Below the pieces are notes generated by a model. That model was not told the origin of the DNA. It saw only the letters and a program-made list of their open reading frames with translations, and searched no databases. This document shows positions 45,859 to 57,448 of a DNA stretch of 64,000 bases, piece after piece (position 1 is the first letter of the stretch; every line of letters begins with the position of its first letter). The translations under genes and the position numbers were made by a program. Where the stretch lies: the NCBI GenBank assembly GCA_013368315.1, contig JAACJM010000085.1, positions 124,001-188,000 of the forward strand, read 5' to 3'. This DNA is from Tetrapyrgos nigripes. Lineage: Eukaryota; Basidiomycota; Agaricomycetes; Agaricales; Campanellaceae.

Positions 45859-46343
45859 GGTCGGCGACGAGAGTAGTGATCCAGGAAACAGCAACCCCCC
45901 CGATCTATTCTTTGTTGTCCCTTGTTTGTTTCCCTCGTGCACCGTTTCTAAACACAAATCAATCACAAACTCCATCCAATTGTAAGTACAGTACAATAGT
46001 TCTTATTGTATCATACAATCCCTAGTCGTAGACCACCCGTGCATCTCACAGCGAGCGAGACCGCCAGACTTGAGAGACCATCCATCACAACTATGCAATC
46101 ACCTGTCCTATTGTTCACTTGGTGCCACCCTGCATCTAGCCCTTTCTGGCCACATACGGCTCTACACAAAGTCCATCGGCCCCGACCGCCAGCTAGATAG
46201 CGGCTGTAACAGCGTGCCTAGTGACTTGGCAGCAGAGCAGCGTAGCAGTCGGTATCGGTTTCATCGGGGGTCAGGCCAAATAAGGAAATGCTTACATACA
46301 TGAGAGCAGGGACTCCGGAACCACACCTCTTTCACGAAGACCC
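45859..46343. other. Intergenic, divergent promoters of CDC24 and the RAP1-like gene
   Basis: This gap of 485 bp lies between two divergent starts, so it should contain both promoters. No clear TATA box or coding frame was found. Confidence 0.5.
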
Positions 46344-49300
46344 ATGGCACCTGCTCGTACTCAACGCGTCCACAGTCACGACCTCCCAGCTGACCATGTC
46401 GCCAACCCCGACCTCTTCATTGACCCCATGCTGGGCTCCCCGCTTGCCATCTACATCGAAAAGGACGTGAACGACAGAGACTCCCTTTGCACCTTGGTCA
46501 CAGTAAGTCCACCAACATACCAGGCGCGTCGCGTCTAAATATCCAATAGAAAAATGGCGGTTCCATCTCCCAGAGCTACTCGGGTGTCCCATACATAATC
46601 GGTACAGTCCAGCGATCTGTACGTCCTCCATTCCACTAACCCAGATCCAGTCGACCCTCTCAAACCGTCTGGCCAAAACCTTTACCGTCAATATGCCACA
46701 AAGAGGGGCAAAATTGTCCTCAGTTATCAGTGGATAAACGAATGCATCGAGGCTGGCCAACTCCACACCTTTCACGCAAACTGGGCAGGCTGTAAAGTCA
46801 CCGGTAATGAAACGTATGTCGTCTACTCTGCTTATTCCCTTCCCTAACTTGACTTTGCGCAAACAGTGCATCTCCAATCCCTGCCGAAATCTTCTCCCAG
46901 CCTCAAACCCAACCATCTCCTTCAACAACCGTACCCGATTCTCATTCACAAGAAACTGTCGACGTTGATCCTACATCCCACCAACCACAACCACAACCTC
47001 ACCAACCCCTTGCACAAATCCCTCCACCGCCACCACCACCCCAACCTATACACCCTCAAGTCCTCCATCCCACTACCGTACAGGAGCTAGTCCAATTTCA
47101 ATACCCAACTATGTACGGACCCACACCGATTGCTGTACCCGGTGTTCCTGTTTCCGTTCCCGTTTCGCCTTCTCGTTCGCATCTGCATACGCATGCGCAT
47201 ACCCATCCACACCCTCCACAAACGTGGCAGGCGAGTAGTATAGCCCCCTCACAGACTCAACATCAGCATATTGCGCCTTCGCAGATTTTACATCGAGCGA
47301 CGACCTATAGAGAGGATGCTTGGGATGGTGGATATGATCATACGCATGCGCATACTCATGAACATCACGCACACACTCACCCTCATACCCATCCTCACAC
47401 GCATACACACGCTCACGAAGACGACCTGAACGCAGCGGCAGGAGCGTACGACTATACGCGATACAGAGAAGAAGAACAAACTTGGGTGGCACAGCCTCAG
47501 TACTACGATCCCACAGCTGTAAGTGGTTTACAACTTGGAGATTCTCATTTTTAATTGTTTTTGCAGTACGACGAGGCGTACAACCAATCTACTGCCTACA
47601 TCGAAGAAAGTTCAGATCCTAGCCCTCAGCCTGCTGCAGCTACTATAACTGTCTCTGCCTCGGGCGCTGGTTCATCTGGTACTGGTACCGCCAGTGGCGC
47701 TGGTGCGGGTGATGGTGCTGCGCCATCCACATCCACATCTATCCATGAAGAACAATCCGAACCTCCAGAGAAACCTAGAGGTCGGAAGCGTGGTCGTGCC
47801 GCGGTAAGCATCATCTATCTAAACTACCAGTTTCTTTTAATCTTGTCTCCAACCTCCTCCTTTAACAGCAAACCCCAGCACCTCCAGCGTCTTCTCTAGT
47901 CGCCAACAGGTACCCACCAGCTAGATCTCCTACACCTCCGACTAGAGTCGTCAAAAGCACGTACGGAGGGAATCTTTTTACTGCGGAAGACGTCGAGTAT
48001 TTGAAGAAGTATATCGTGTATTGTCGGGAGCAGGGGTTGGTTTTGAGGTTTGTTTCCTTTCGTTGTGTCTCTGCCTTGCAGGCATTGACCAATTACATTT
48101 TTACAGTCTACGTGAGATCTGTGAAAGGATAGCAGTCAAGGTGAGCTATTCTACCCAAACATACTTGCTTCGCTTTTTAATGTGGCTAACTTTAAATGTT
48201 TTGTATCGCAAATAGGCACCACACCATACGTATGTTTATTTTGTTCACCTTTTGCAAGTTTTCCAATTTAACCTCCTTCCCTTCCCCGGATTTGCATTTT
48301 CATTCTCTTAATTACAGATTCTACTCCTGGCGGAGATACTGTAATAAGAAACAAATTCGTTTACCAGGTTATGTCATGGCTAGTACAGAACCAAATCGAG
48401 GTCAATCTGATTCCGACGTCGTAGCGTCTCAAGGACACGGACCAGGACAAGACGACACGGATGTGGAAATGGGCGTCGGCGTCAATGAGGTGGATGGGCG
48501 TGGCCATGGCCATGGCCGTGTATCTCGGCATTCTCAGCCACATCCACATCCCAACGGCCCGCACCATCCTCATCCTCATCCACATCTACATCCACCTGTG
48601 GCTCCGCATGATATTGATCTGGATCCACCGCAACCGCAACCGCAGGTTGGGGTTCAAGGGCCTGGACAAGGACAAAGTCAAAGTCAAGCCCAAGCCCAAG
48701 CTGTTCAATCGGGATTAGGTCCGGGACCGGGACCGGGATCGCGGGGGGGACCAAGACAAGGACAAGGTACAATCCAGCCACTCCAGCCACAACATCAACC
48801 CGAAGACTTAGACTCCCATCCACGATCACAATCTCAAATACCATCACAGACACAGGCACAAAATGATAATCAGACCCAAACCCAAACCCAGAGTCAACGA
48901 ACCAATAGCAGGATTATTAGAAATAGAAACAGATCCCCTACACCACCCCGAGCGTTGTACAGGAGTACGACAGGGAAGGGGGTGGCGTTTACTGATCAGG
49001 ATGTGACGTTTTTGAAGAGGTTTATGGAGTATAGGAAGGCTCAAGGTAAATTGGATATGGTTGCATTTTGGAAGGATGTTGCTGCCAAAGTGGGTAGAAC
49101 CAATAATTTATTTCAGGGTCGTTAACAAAGGAACTAACATGATTTTCTCTTCACCTGCCTAACAGGCTCCTCACCACTCACGCGCCTCGTGGATGAAATA
49201 CTGGCGCCGACACAAACACGAGCTCGACCCATCAGACACAGACGATCCACCGCCTCAAGCGCCCGAAAAGAAGATGAGATATAGTCGAGAAGATGATGTT

Positions 49301-49721
49301 TTGTTGGCGCAGTACTTTCGCACTAAACCCGAGGGAACGTCTGATAAGATATTCCAGGCGTTTGGGAGATTGGTAGGTGTTGATCTTTCTTTAATCTTTC
49401 CTTTTTGTTATTCTCTATATTGACGGGTTTCTTTGCATCTTTGTATCTCTGGTTCTCTCATCACACATCACGTATCTACACTGAACCGCCTTTCAACTCG
49501 ACTGTTCGGCGTCTTATTTGGTGACCTCTTCTCACTCGCAATGATGGATGGTATAATCGTCTGCCCCTGTGATCGTCTATCTATCCATCCATGGACGCAA
49601 ATAGCACCCTCATCATCCGTGGAAAGGCTGGCAAGAACATCATCGTATACATAAAGCCAAGATTGATTATTATGTCTCACTCCTGAACAATGGGGAGGCT
49701 ATTGAAATGGAGGAGGATTAG
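46344..49721 (+). CDS. RAP1: RAP1-like telomere/DNA-binding protein (BRCT plus Myb-like domains)
   Basis: The N-terminus carries a BRCT domain (LFIDPMLGSPLAIYIEKDV ... VLSYQWINECIEAGQLH). After a Pro/Gln-rich region and a His-rich tract (alternating H with T, A and P, about 47330-47420) three Myb-like helical modules follow: FTAEDVEYLKKYIVYCREQ ... APHHTFYSWRRYCNKKQI, then FTDQDVTFLKRFMEYRKAQG ... APHHSRASWMKYWRRHKHEL, then YSREDDVLLAQYFRTKPEG ... HPHHPWKGWQEHHRIHK. The linker between the first two is rich in His, Pro, Gly and Gln. BRCT plus Rap1-type Myb is the Rap1 arrangement, so a role at telomeres as part of shelterin is likely. The last intron (49373-49604, 232 nt) is unusually long. 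The final exon ends GEAIEMEED. The assignment rests on domain order and Myb sequence, not on global identity. Confidence 0.82.
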
Positions 49722-49984
49722 AGGACCTTAGACTAGACGATTGGACTGACTGGACTGCATGATTCTTTGGGACTTTGAGTTGTGACCTTCGAGTTACTGG
49801 TAGAAGTATATAGTAGATGTGTATAGACTATTGCCTACGGTACCTAGTTCGATGTAATCTAGAGTAGTTTCCGGATGTAACTAGCTATAGGGAATGATGT
49901 CATTAGTATTACTATTATGCCGCGTCTAGAACTCAACTGACACTGTTATACCTGTCTTATCTTTTCTACCGTTCTCGACGTCCA

Positions 49985-51587
49985 ATGCCAGAATACCTAA
50001 CGCAAGAACAGATTCACCAAGTAAGCGAGCTGTCTTTCATTCATCAACATCACAGGCAACTCAACAAGCTCCTCCATTCCACAGTTCAATCAGAACGGGT
50101 CTGAGCACTTTACCCAACGACTGTATCACTCCATCACTTTAACAGCTTGCATGCACACAGGTACCTCGTTCTCCCCGGCTTTCTCAGTCAAGAAGAAAGA
50201 GAAGGTCTACTAGTCCGCGCGCAGCAATTGATTGAAGCATTTCCGATTGAGAACCATCCTATGGTGATTTGATTAGGACGAGTGCTTCCTCTCATCTCGG
50301 GCGCTCATTGATAGTACCTTTGGCAGACCAAATTCACAACTGGGGATGACAATCATGTTGGGGATGATTACTTTTTGAACTCTGGAGATAAGATGTATGC
50401 TCCGGTCCATCCTTGGACCTTCTGCTGATTGGTTTCCTTCAAACTGACGGACTGCTCTTTCTCTTATGTTATTGATTGGGTTCTGTCCTTTTAGACGCTT
50501 CTTTTTGGAAGAGGATGCGGTAAATGAAGATGGCAGTTTGTTGAAGGCGAAAACTAAAGCTGTGAATAAGATTGGACATGGTGTGCTCGTCCGTTCCTTC
50601 TCTGGATATGTTTTTGTTCTAATCTATTGCTTGCGCGCAGCCTTACACGAACTTGATCCTCTATTCAGGAAAGTGACGTTGGAGAATGAAAAGGTTAAAG
50701 CCGTTGTACGAGACCTGGAGTTTCATGTGGATCCAGTGGGTGGGTCGTTGATCTTTCTTGTCAGCTCTCATCGAACTGACTTGAACGCTGTAGCATTGCA
50801 ATCAATGGTAATTTGCAAACAGCCCGAAATCGGTGGCGAAGGTGATTTTCCTTCTATGGCATCCGAGTACTCAAGCCAAGTTAACTCACTGTGAATCATT
50901 TAGTTGGGGAACACAATGATTCGTATGTCTTCTACATCTTCTACTCTATCTTAGTGGCGCGCGCTGATTGAATGATGCTGATGCTTGTGCGCTCTAGGAC
51001 ATTTTTGGTGGGTTGACAATGGTTCCGACGCGTTTATACAGGCTAACTCAGAGCTTTAACTGTATAGTACACCAATCCACCATCAGCGCTGGGCTTCTGG
51101 TTTGCACTGGAAAAATGTACCCCTAACAATGGGGCGCTTTCTTTTCTCCCGGGATCACACCTGACCGCACCCATCACCAAACGCTTTGTTCGCCTGCCTG
51201 AAGGAGGCACTGGCTTCGAACGTTTGATGTCCGAAGAAGAGGAACAGGAGGCCACAGAACATGCAAAGGGCAAATATATCCTCGAAGCTTGTGGGCCAGG
51301 TGAGAGATCTCTTTCTTCTACATCTTCTGTATACATCTCGCTGAAGCTCGACTGCTTATCCATCTCGACATGAAGGTGACCTGGTGTTGATCCATGGCTC
51401 AGTACTTCATAAATCAGAACGCAACACGAGTCAAAACACACGATTTGCGTATACTTTCCATATGATAGAATCGCCTCCAAGGGCAACATATGACGCAAAG
51501 AACTGGTTGCAACCAACACCTTCAATGCCCTTTCCTCATGTGCTCGACCAGCCCAATCTCAAATTGATAAATCCTGCCTTGGCATGA
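49985..51587 (+). CDS. Phytanoyl-CoA dioxygenase family protein, PHYHD1-like
   Basis: This Fe(II)/2-oxoglutarate-dependent oxygenase starts MPEYLTQEQIHQ, then FNQNGYLVLPGFLSQEERE. The iron ligands are His and Asp of GEHNDSTFLYTNPPSALGFW and the distal His in LVLIHGSVLHKSERNTS, where the Arg would bind 2-oxoglutarate. Other family blocks are LRDLEF-like AVVRDLEFHVDPVALQSM and KCTPNNGALSFLPGSH. Three exons are tiny: 50085-50098 (14 nt), 50904-50922 (19 nt) and 50998-51007 (10 nt). Each is needed to keep the frame and the conserved motifs. Human PHYHD1 is the closest relative by eye; its physiological substrate is poorly known. Confidence 0.9.
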
Positions 51588-51718
51588 CGTTGAACTTTAA
51601 GACGATCAAGATCGTCTTTTAATTAGCCAGCTTGATCACTGTAATCGTGTACATTACTTCCGTGGAATAGGACCTTCAATTTATGGTGTATTGTGTAGCA
51701 CTTAATACCCCGTCTCAG

Positions 51719-54326
51719 TTAATTGTTTTCAATATGTGCTATCTCCCCTTTCTCCGAATCTTGATCCAACGACTTGTGTTCCTGCGTCGGCACCTTCAAG
51801 GCTCGGTCAGGGTCAGGGGGTTTGATTATGGTTCCTTCTTCAATGGCAGTTTTTTCATCTGTGAGAGATCGACGTATGTCTTCGTCAAACGTAAAAAGAG
51901 AGGAGATGCAAGAGCTCACTTGTTAAATCAGCGGAGTGCCTTTCCGGACCAAATAAGGCGCACAGGATGACTAGACCACAGGATGCCGCTGCCACGATTG
52001 CTTGAATTTTTCCCTGGAGATCAGAATGAGTCACTCTCCGTAGGCTTCCAAAATTAAGACTGACATAGTCAGGTTGATCCTGGCCATTAACGGTCAAACG
52101 AATGGATAATCCAGCTGTGGCCTATCATAACATCTGATATAACCTTGTGTTTAACGAAAGAGAGCAATCTCAACAGTACCTCAATTTGAGCAGCAGCGGC
52201 ACTTGCCATGTTTCCGAGTTGATAGACTGTTCCTGGAAACAAACCTCTGAAAGCCGGAGGGGCAAGCTCGTTAAGGTGGACAGCGATAGTCCCTGAATTA
52301 AATGGATCAAGATTGAAACAACATCGTCGAGTTAGAGACATACCCCAAGCAATGTTCACGCCAGCCTGTTACGACCTTAGCGGAGGAAAAGAGGTTTCAC
52401 AGAGAAAAAAAATTTACCTGAAAGAAAAAGGCACCGACTGTGAGTGCACTCCAATCATCGGGGATGATCCATCTATGCAATTTCGTTCAGCAAGCTCTAT
52501 AAAATTGTTCATTAGATATGTCGCACAGGGGTATGAATGCACAACACCAGCTGAAGAATGGAATCAATGCGGAGGCTATATTGTTCATAATTTTGAGTCC
52601 TTACAGACAAGCCACAATAAGGGTGATTCTTCGTCCAAGAAACTGGCTGACAAAGCCTCCGAAGAGCGCGCCGATAACAGCACCTGTTTCTCCAATGATG
52701 TTCGCTTTGGTAGCGAGGTCACTCGAAAATCCCTTGGAGTTCTCCATGAATGTCGTGTACAGATCTTGGGAGCCATGAGCAAGCTGAAGAGCAGTGAGAT
52801 TTACTGGTGGATGCAAGACAACTAATGTACTGACGAAATTCATCCCTGACATTAGAACAACGGCTGAAGTATTCAGATTAGAGTGAATTTCGCGTCTACA
52901 AGGTAAGCTGTCCGTACCGTAGACCCAAAGTTTCCAATGATCCTTCCACATCTGTTTCAGAGAACGCATGAATATACGGGTTTCAGCCGATGGACTCAAT
53001 TCAGCTCCTTGTGCGACTTCAGGCTGCCAATGAGTGGTCTGAGAGAGTAGAGATGTTCATTACTTACCTTTTCTTGAACGAGTAAAGACTTTACTCTCAG
53101 GCAATAGCGCTCGACAAATTGCAGCAAACGCGGTTATTCCGGCACCAACCCAGTAAATGCTTCATGCACATTAGAGTTTTTTCTGGCCAGATAGATTTCA
53201 CCTACGTTCGCCAAGTCTGAGGGACTTTCGGAACCAGGAACAGGTTCACTACAGAAGCTACCAGCTGTTCAGCCAACTGACTTGAGTAAAACGCGTGCAT
53301 TTTGAACAGAAATTGGACTTGCGTATCCGCCTGGACTTTCTTCAGAACCTGCAAGCAACAGAAGCGGATGACACACACCTGGATATCCAGCTAGATGAGC
53401 AGCATAGTTTCATTAGCACCGTGACAGGACATCTGAGTAAAGGTGAACGATGATTACTCTGCATGATACCGGAGTATAAACCGCGAGAAGACACAGGCAT
53501 AGATCTGTCTTGAGAGTCAATTCGAGGTTAAAATGCTGGACCATTGGTAACTTACTCCATAGAGGCAGCACTGGCCAGTCCCTGTAGTTCTGAATCAACA
53601 TAGCTACCCAAAGAGAAACTTGAAGTGCACATGCCCAGACACCACCCATTGCTGAAGATTTCAATAGAGATACGTTGTCAGCTTCGTTCGACGACTCCAA
53701 CCATGAACAGTCACCAATTCCAAACAGTGAACGAACAGCCAAAAATCCGTGAAAGGTGTTGACAAATCCGGTTCCGATTTGCAGAGCTGGTATCCGGAGA
53801 CTCAATCAGGTTAGAGTGTTGAAGGCAAATTGACCATGTTAAGACAGACCCGAGATAATAACAAGGGCTGATACAAGAGGCCATTTTCTGCCATATCTGT
53901 CGCTGAGTACTCCAAAGATGGTAGCACCGACGGGTCTCAATAAAAGAGTCAGAGTAATAGCAGTTGTGAGTGAATGGGTGTCTTGACCGAACTGGTCATT
54001 AAGTCTGTCACTTTGTCAGAATTGATAGACGCAAATTATTTGAATAGAGCGAACCTGAGTACGGTCAGAGAAACGCAGAAGAAGTCGTAAGCTAAGACTC
54101 GAAATGAGCACCAGTTGGTTTTTTCGAATATACAATCCGTACAATCAGAGATCCAAGCCTAATCAATGGTCAAAGCCAGCAGCTATTATTAGACGAGTAG
54201 TGGACTCACGAGCCAGCCCGACCAGAACAAAGCCTGCTGCAAGAGTGTCAAGTTGTGAATGGCATGATAAGGATTAGTGAGGCGAGAATGCCTTCTAGAC
54301 GGAATGCGTGGTAGATTCAGAGTCAT
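51719..54326 (-). CDS. JEN-type monocarboxylate transporter (MFS)
   Basis: This 12-TM major facilitator resembles the Jen1 lactate/pyruvate or dicarboxylate:proton symporters of the plasma membrane. The start at 54326 gives MTLNLPRIPSRRHSRLTNPY. Family blocks are LRPVGATIFGVLSDRYGRKWPL (the MFS signature loop), GGVWACALQVSLW, LPESKVF, MENSKGFSSDLATKANIIGETGAVIGALFGG, FLGRRITLIVACLFG and HLNELAPPAFRGLFPGTVYQLGNMASA. The Jen signature Nxx[ST]HxSQDxxxT reads NFLAHGSQDLYTT here, with Ala at the fourth position. The C-terminus is cytosolic and charged. Many introns were inferred; exon borders between about 53050 and 53600 are the least certain. Confidence 0.88.
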
Positions 54327-54567
54327 GGTCAGTTCCAAGACATTTGCTCGTCCCACAGATGCTATAAAAGCCTATGAGACCGGTATGCTTATTCAAGAAC
54401 CTTTCCAATTGGTGTGAAAAGGGTCAGGCCTGATCAAGTCAGCTGGCTACTGAGAAGTGTCTACTCCAGAACGCCAGGGAGGATGATGTAGCGATATTCA
54501 TAGATATCTACTTATATTTAACGATTGCCTACTCACGAACAGTGTAGATTGCGTTCCTTCGGTCCAA

Positions 54568-55379
54568 TCAATTAGAGGGAAGTAGTCCCTCAGCTTTGAG
54601 TTTCTTCAAAGCAGCTTCCGCGATCCTAAAGCTTTCCATACCAGTCGGGATACCGCACTAGAATGCACAAGGGTTAGTGAGTTCTCAGAGACAAGAGAAG
54701 AGAAGGCGTACATAGACGGCTGCGTGAAGGAGTGTTTCTCTGATCTCAATTTCAGTTGCGCCGTTGTTCACTGCACCACTTGAAGGGCATTAATTATCCT
54801 TACTCTTCAGGCTGAGGAAGCTCATCTTACCGTACATGCGCAGCAAGCTGAAACACCAGTAAGTAACCTGAAAGATTATCATGAGCTCGTACATAAGTAC
54901 TAACCTCGGCTTCTTTAGCTTGCAAAGCCAATAAAGCGATGTTGATGAGACTGCGTTGCTTAAGTTCAAGTCCTGGCCTTGTCCAAATGGTACCCCAAGC
55001 AACCTGAAATGGGGTAAGGTCAAAGGAGAACAGTAACATAGAAGGGAATAGTTACCTCCGTAGTCAACTGAACGCAGGTCAGGAACAGTAGAGTTAACAT
55101 GTCAACGCCGAAACTCACTTGCTGCATTGGCTTCATAAACTCTGAAACTCCCTGGTATATAGTGAGACGACTCAAAAAGCAGAACAACGCTATGGTGACG
55201 ATCAAACCTTCTGAAGTTGATTGTCGACATAGTCATCACCCTTAATCGTCTAGCATTGAGAACAGCCCCATACGCTCCATGTAAGGTGAACATACCATCA
55301 CTTTCCGCCGGTAGACCATGCCAGCATCGTACAACTCTTGGTGAGCCTTTTCATTGGGCCTCTCTGAAGACGACGACAT
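54568..55379 (-). CDS. Carboxymuconolactone decarboxylase-like (AhpD-like) protein
   Basis: The start at 55379 gives MSSSSERPNEKAHQELYDAG and MVYRRKVMGDDYVDNQL. The CMD-fold blocks follow: WGTIWTRPGLELKQRSLINIALLALQAK, LAAHVRGAVNNGATEIEIRE and TLLHAAVYCGIPTGMESFR. The family includes 4-carboxymuconolactone decarboxylase of aromatic (protocatechuate) breakdown and related AhpD-like enzymes. Several short introns break the gene. It is divergent from a cyclase-family gene 229 bp away and lies next to a carboxylate transporter, which suggests a role in catabolism of an aromatic or dicarboxylic compound. The exact reaction is not known. Confidence 0.85.
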
Positions 55380-55608
55380 GGTGGGTGCGAAGTTGAGTGT
55401 CTGAGAGACTACATATGACGATGCGATCCTCGTGCCAAACGGAGTAGCGGTCCCACGAAACAAACCCGGTCCTTCGAGAGAAGCTGGCGCAAAACCCATG
55501 ACAAATTTATAAGTAGAATACGCTGCCGTCATGAGAACCATTATTCTAGATCTTTTCCCAAGTATCTGGGTTGAGAACGGCATTGCAACCTTGGCAGGAC
55601 TCCACGAC

Positions 55609-56974
55609 ATGGCCTCCGAGTCACCATTCGACAATGTTCGCTTTCCAGAGCTGCATGAACTACCGTTCAAAAAAGGAAACCCAGAAGGTCAGCAAACCAC
55701 AATGACACGAAGGAATTACCTCACCGATGGTCGCAGGATCCATCTGGGGATTCTACGAAGAGATTTCAGGTGAAACAAAACCAGACGAACTTGGTTCCCT
55801 GAACCTCTTGACGCCGAGACGCATTTTACGCGCGAAAGAAGAAATCCAGATCGGTAAAGTATGCAGTCTCAACTGGACACTCCAGAAGCCCAAGCCTGCA
55901 GGCTACCAAAGAATGGGCCTGCAGCATAGAGTGTTCAAGTGGCCCCATGGGTACATTTACGACGACGAGATACACATGAACACACAGTGTGGTACCCAAC
56001 TCGACGGTTGGTTATAGAAACACTTGTCTCCCTATTGCACGTCTGTTTACAGGAGACTAGGCTTAAGGCACTGGGCATTTTACAAGACCGGGAAGTATCG
56101 CCGTCATAGAAAATTCTGAGCCTGCATATAAACGTCTCTTTAGGCCAGTTTTACAATGGACTCAGCATAAAAGACCTACAAGATGAAGATGGCAATTTGA
56201 TGCAACCGCCTGAAGACAAACCTATCCCAAACGGAATACACGGTACGTCGTCCTGTTAAGCATATATGCGCACTGATGGAACATTGCCCTGGAAGCTTTC
56301 CAAGGGAAGATCGTTGGTAGAGGAGTGCTCCTGGACTACTACGATTATGCGGAGTCGAAAGGAATTTCTTACAACATCAATGACCAACACTTGATAACTG
56401 CTGAGGACCTGAATGGATGTATAGAAGCACAAGGAGTGGCGTTGGAGCCAGGTGATATACTGATCGTGCGCATGGGATACGTGAAGTGGTACGAGCACGC
56501 GAGTCAAGAGGAACGAATGAACATCTTGAAAGGGCCAACCAAGGCCGTCGGGATTAGGCAAGGGATGGAGGAAGTGAAATGGCTCTGGTGAGTCTTTCTT
56601 TACGGTGAGAAACACTTGCGCAGACAGATGAGAGCTAGGGATCATCATTTCTCGGTCGTAGCTTGTGATGCACCGGCATTTGAAGTCAGGCCTCGTGTTG
56701 CAGATTGGGACTTGCACGATTACCTGTTGGCACTCTGGGGCGTAAGTTAGACCCTGACACTATGTTGTTGATACGAACACTGACCTGAATCTAGACACCT
56801 ATCGGGGAGCTGTTTGACCTAGAGGAGTTGTCACAAATCTGCAAAGAACTTGGAAGATATACGTTTTTCGTGACCTGCAGCCCGTTAAACATTTTTAACG
56901 GTATAGCTAGCCCGCCAAAGTAAGTCTCCAAGAACTTCCAGAGAGTTTCTGTGCTTAGAAATGCAAAATCTTGA
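55609..56974 (+). CDS. Cyclase-family (PF04199) hydrolase
   Basis: The start at 55609 gives MASESPFDNVRFPELHELPF; an intron then joins NPEG to SIWGFYEEISGETKPDELGS. Family blocks are LNLLTPRRILRAKEEIQIG, DDEIHMNTQCGTQLDGLRHWAFYKTG, GQFYNGLSIKDLQDEDG, GRGVLLDYYDYAESKG, ALEPGDILIVRMGYVKWYEHA, VVACDAPAFEVRP and CSPLNIFNGIASPPKNAKS. In bacterial kynurenine formamidases the metal motif is HxGTHxDxPxH; fungal members such as this have Gln and other residues in its place (QCGTQLDGLRH), so metal use may differ. The stop is at 56972-56974. The neighbouring decarboxylase-like gene and transporter suggest a shared catabolic route. Confidence 0.87.
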
Positions 56975-57448
56975 GTATCATGGCTTTGTTCTGAAGTGGA
57001 TAGCGGACTTTGAAAATTTGTCGATACCTTCCTTGTACTACTACCTTTTTTGCACTTGCGCTTCGACTTGTGTTTATGAAGGAAGATACACAGATCGAAT
57101 GTCTATCAAGAAGAATGTTTTATCGAAACGGAACCCTGAATGCAGGACACTGACCGGCATTGACCGTCCGGACCCTTTAGGCTTTTTGACTGAAACGAAC
57201 TTGCATTATTTCTTCAAGTTGCAGATCTCAAGCCTTGGGAAAGACCTGGCCGACTTCCTGGGCTTTCCGAAGTCTTTACCTGAAGTGGAGTCTCAGTGTC
57301 TTACAATGGTAGACCATTGTGTCCGCCCCGACTGGGTCAATGCCACTTTCAGAACAATGGATGTCAAAGCGTCGGCCAGTGAAGACTATTTAAACTCGTC
57401 ACCGTTCTTCAACCACTACCTGGATCCTTCCACTTTGCACTTGCGATC
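56975..57448. other. Intergenic region
   Basis: These 474 bp lie between two plus-strand genes. A frame across 56961-57530 overlaps both flanking genes and shows no family resemblance. The region should hold the cyclase 3' end and the next promoter. Confidence 0.45.

Noticed and set aside
45859..45996. N-terminal extension of CDC24
   Set aside because: The in-frame upstream ATG adds residues without similarity; the family starts near MASVAGRKK.
47109..47492. Antisense frames over the His-rich tract of the RAP1-like gene
   Set aside because: Repetitive CAC/CAT codons leave the other strand open by chance; the products are low complexity.
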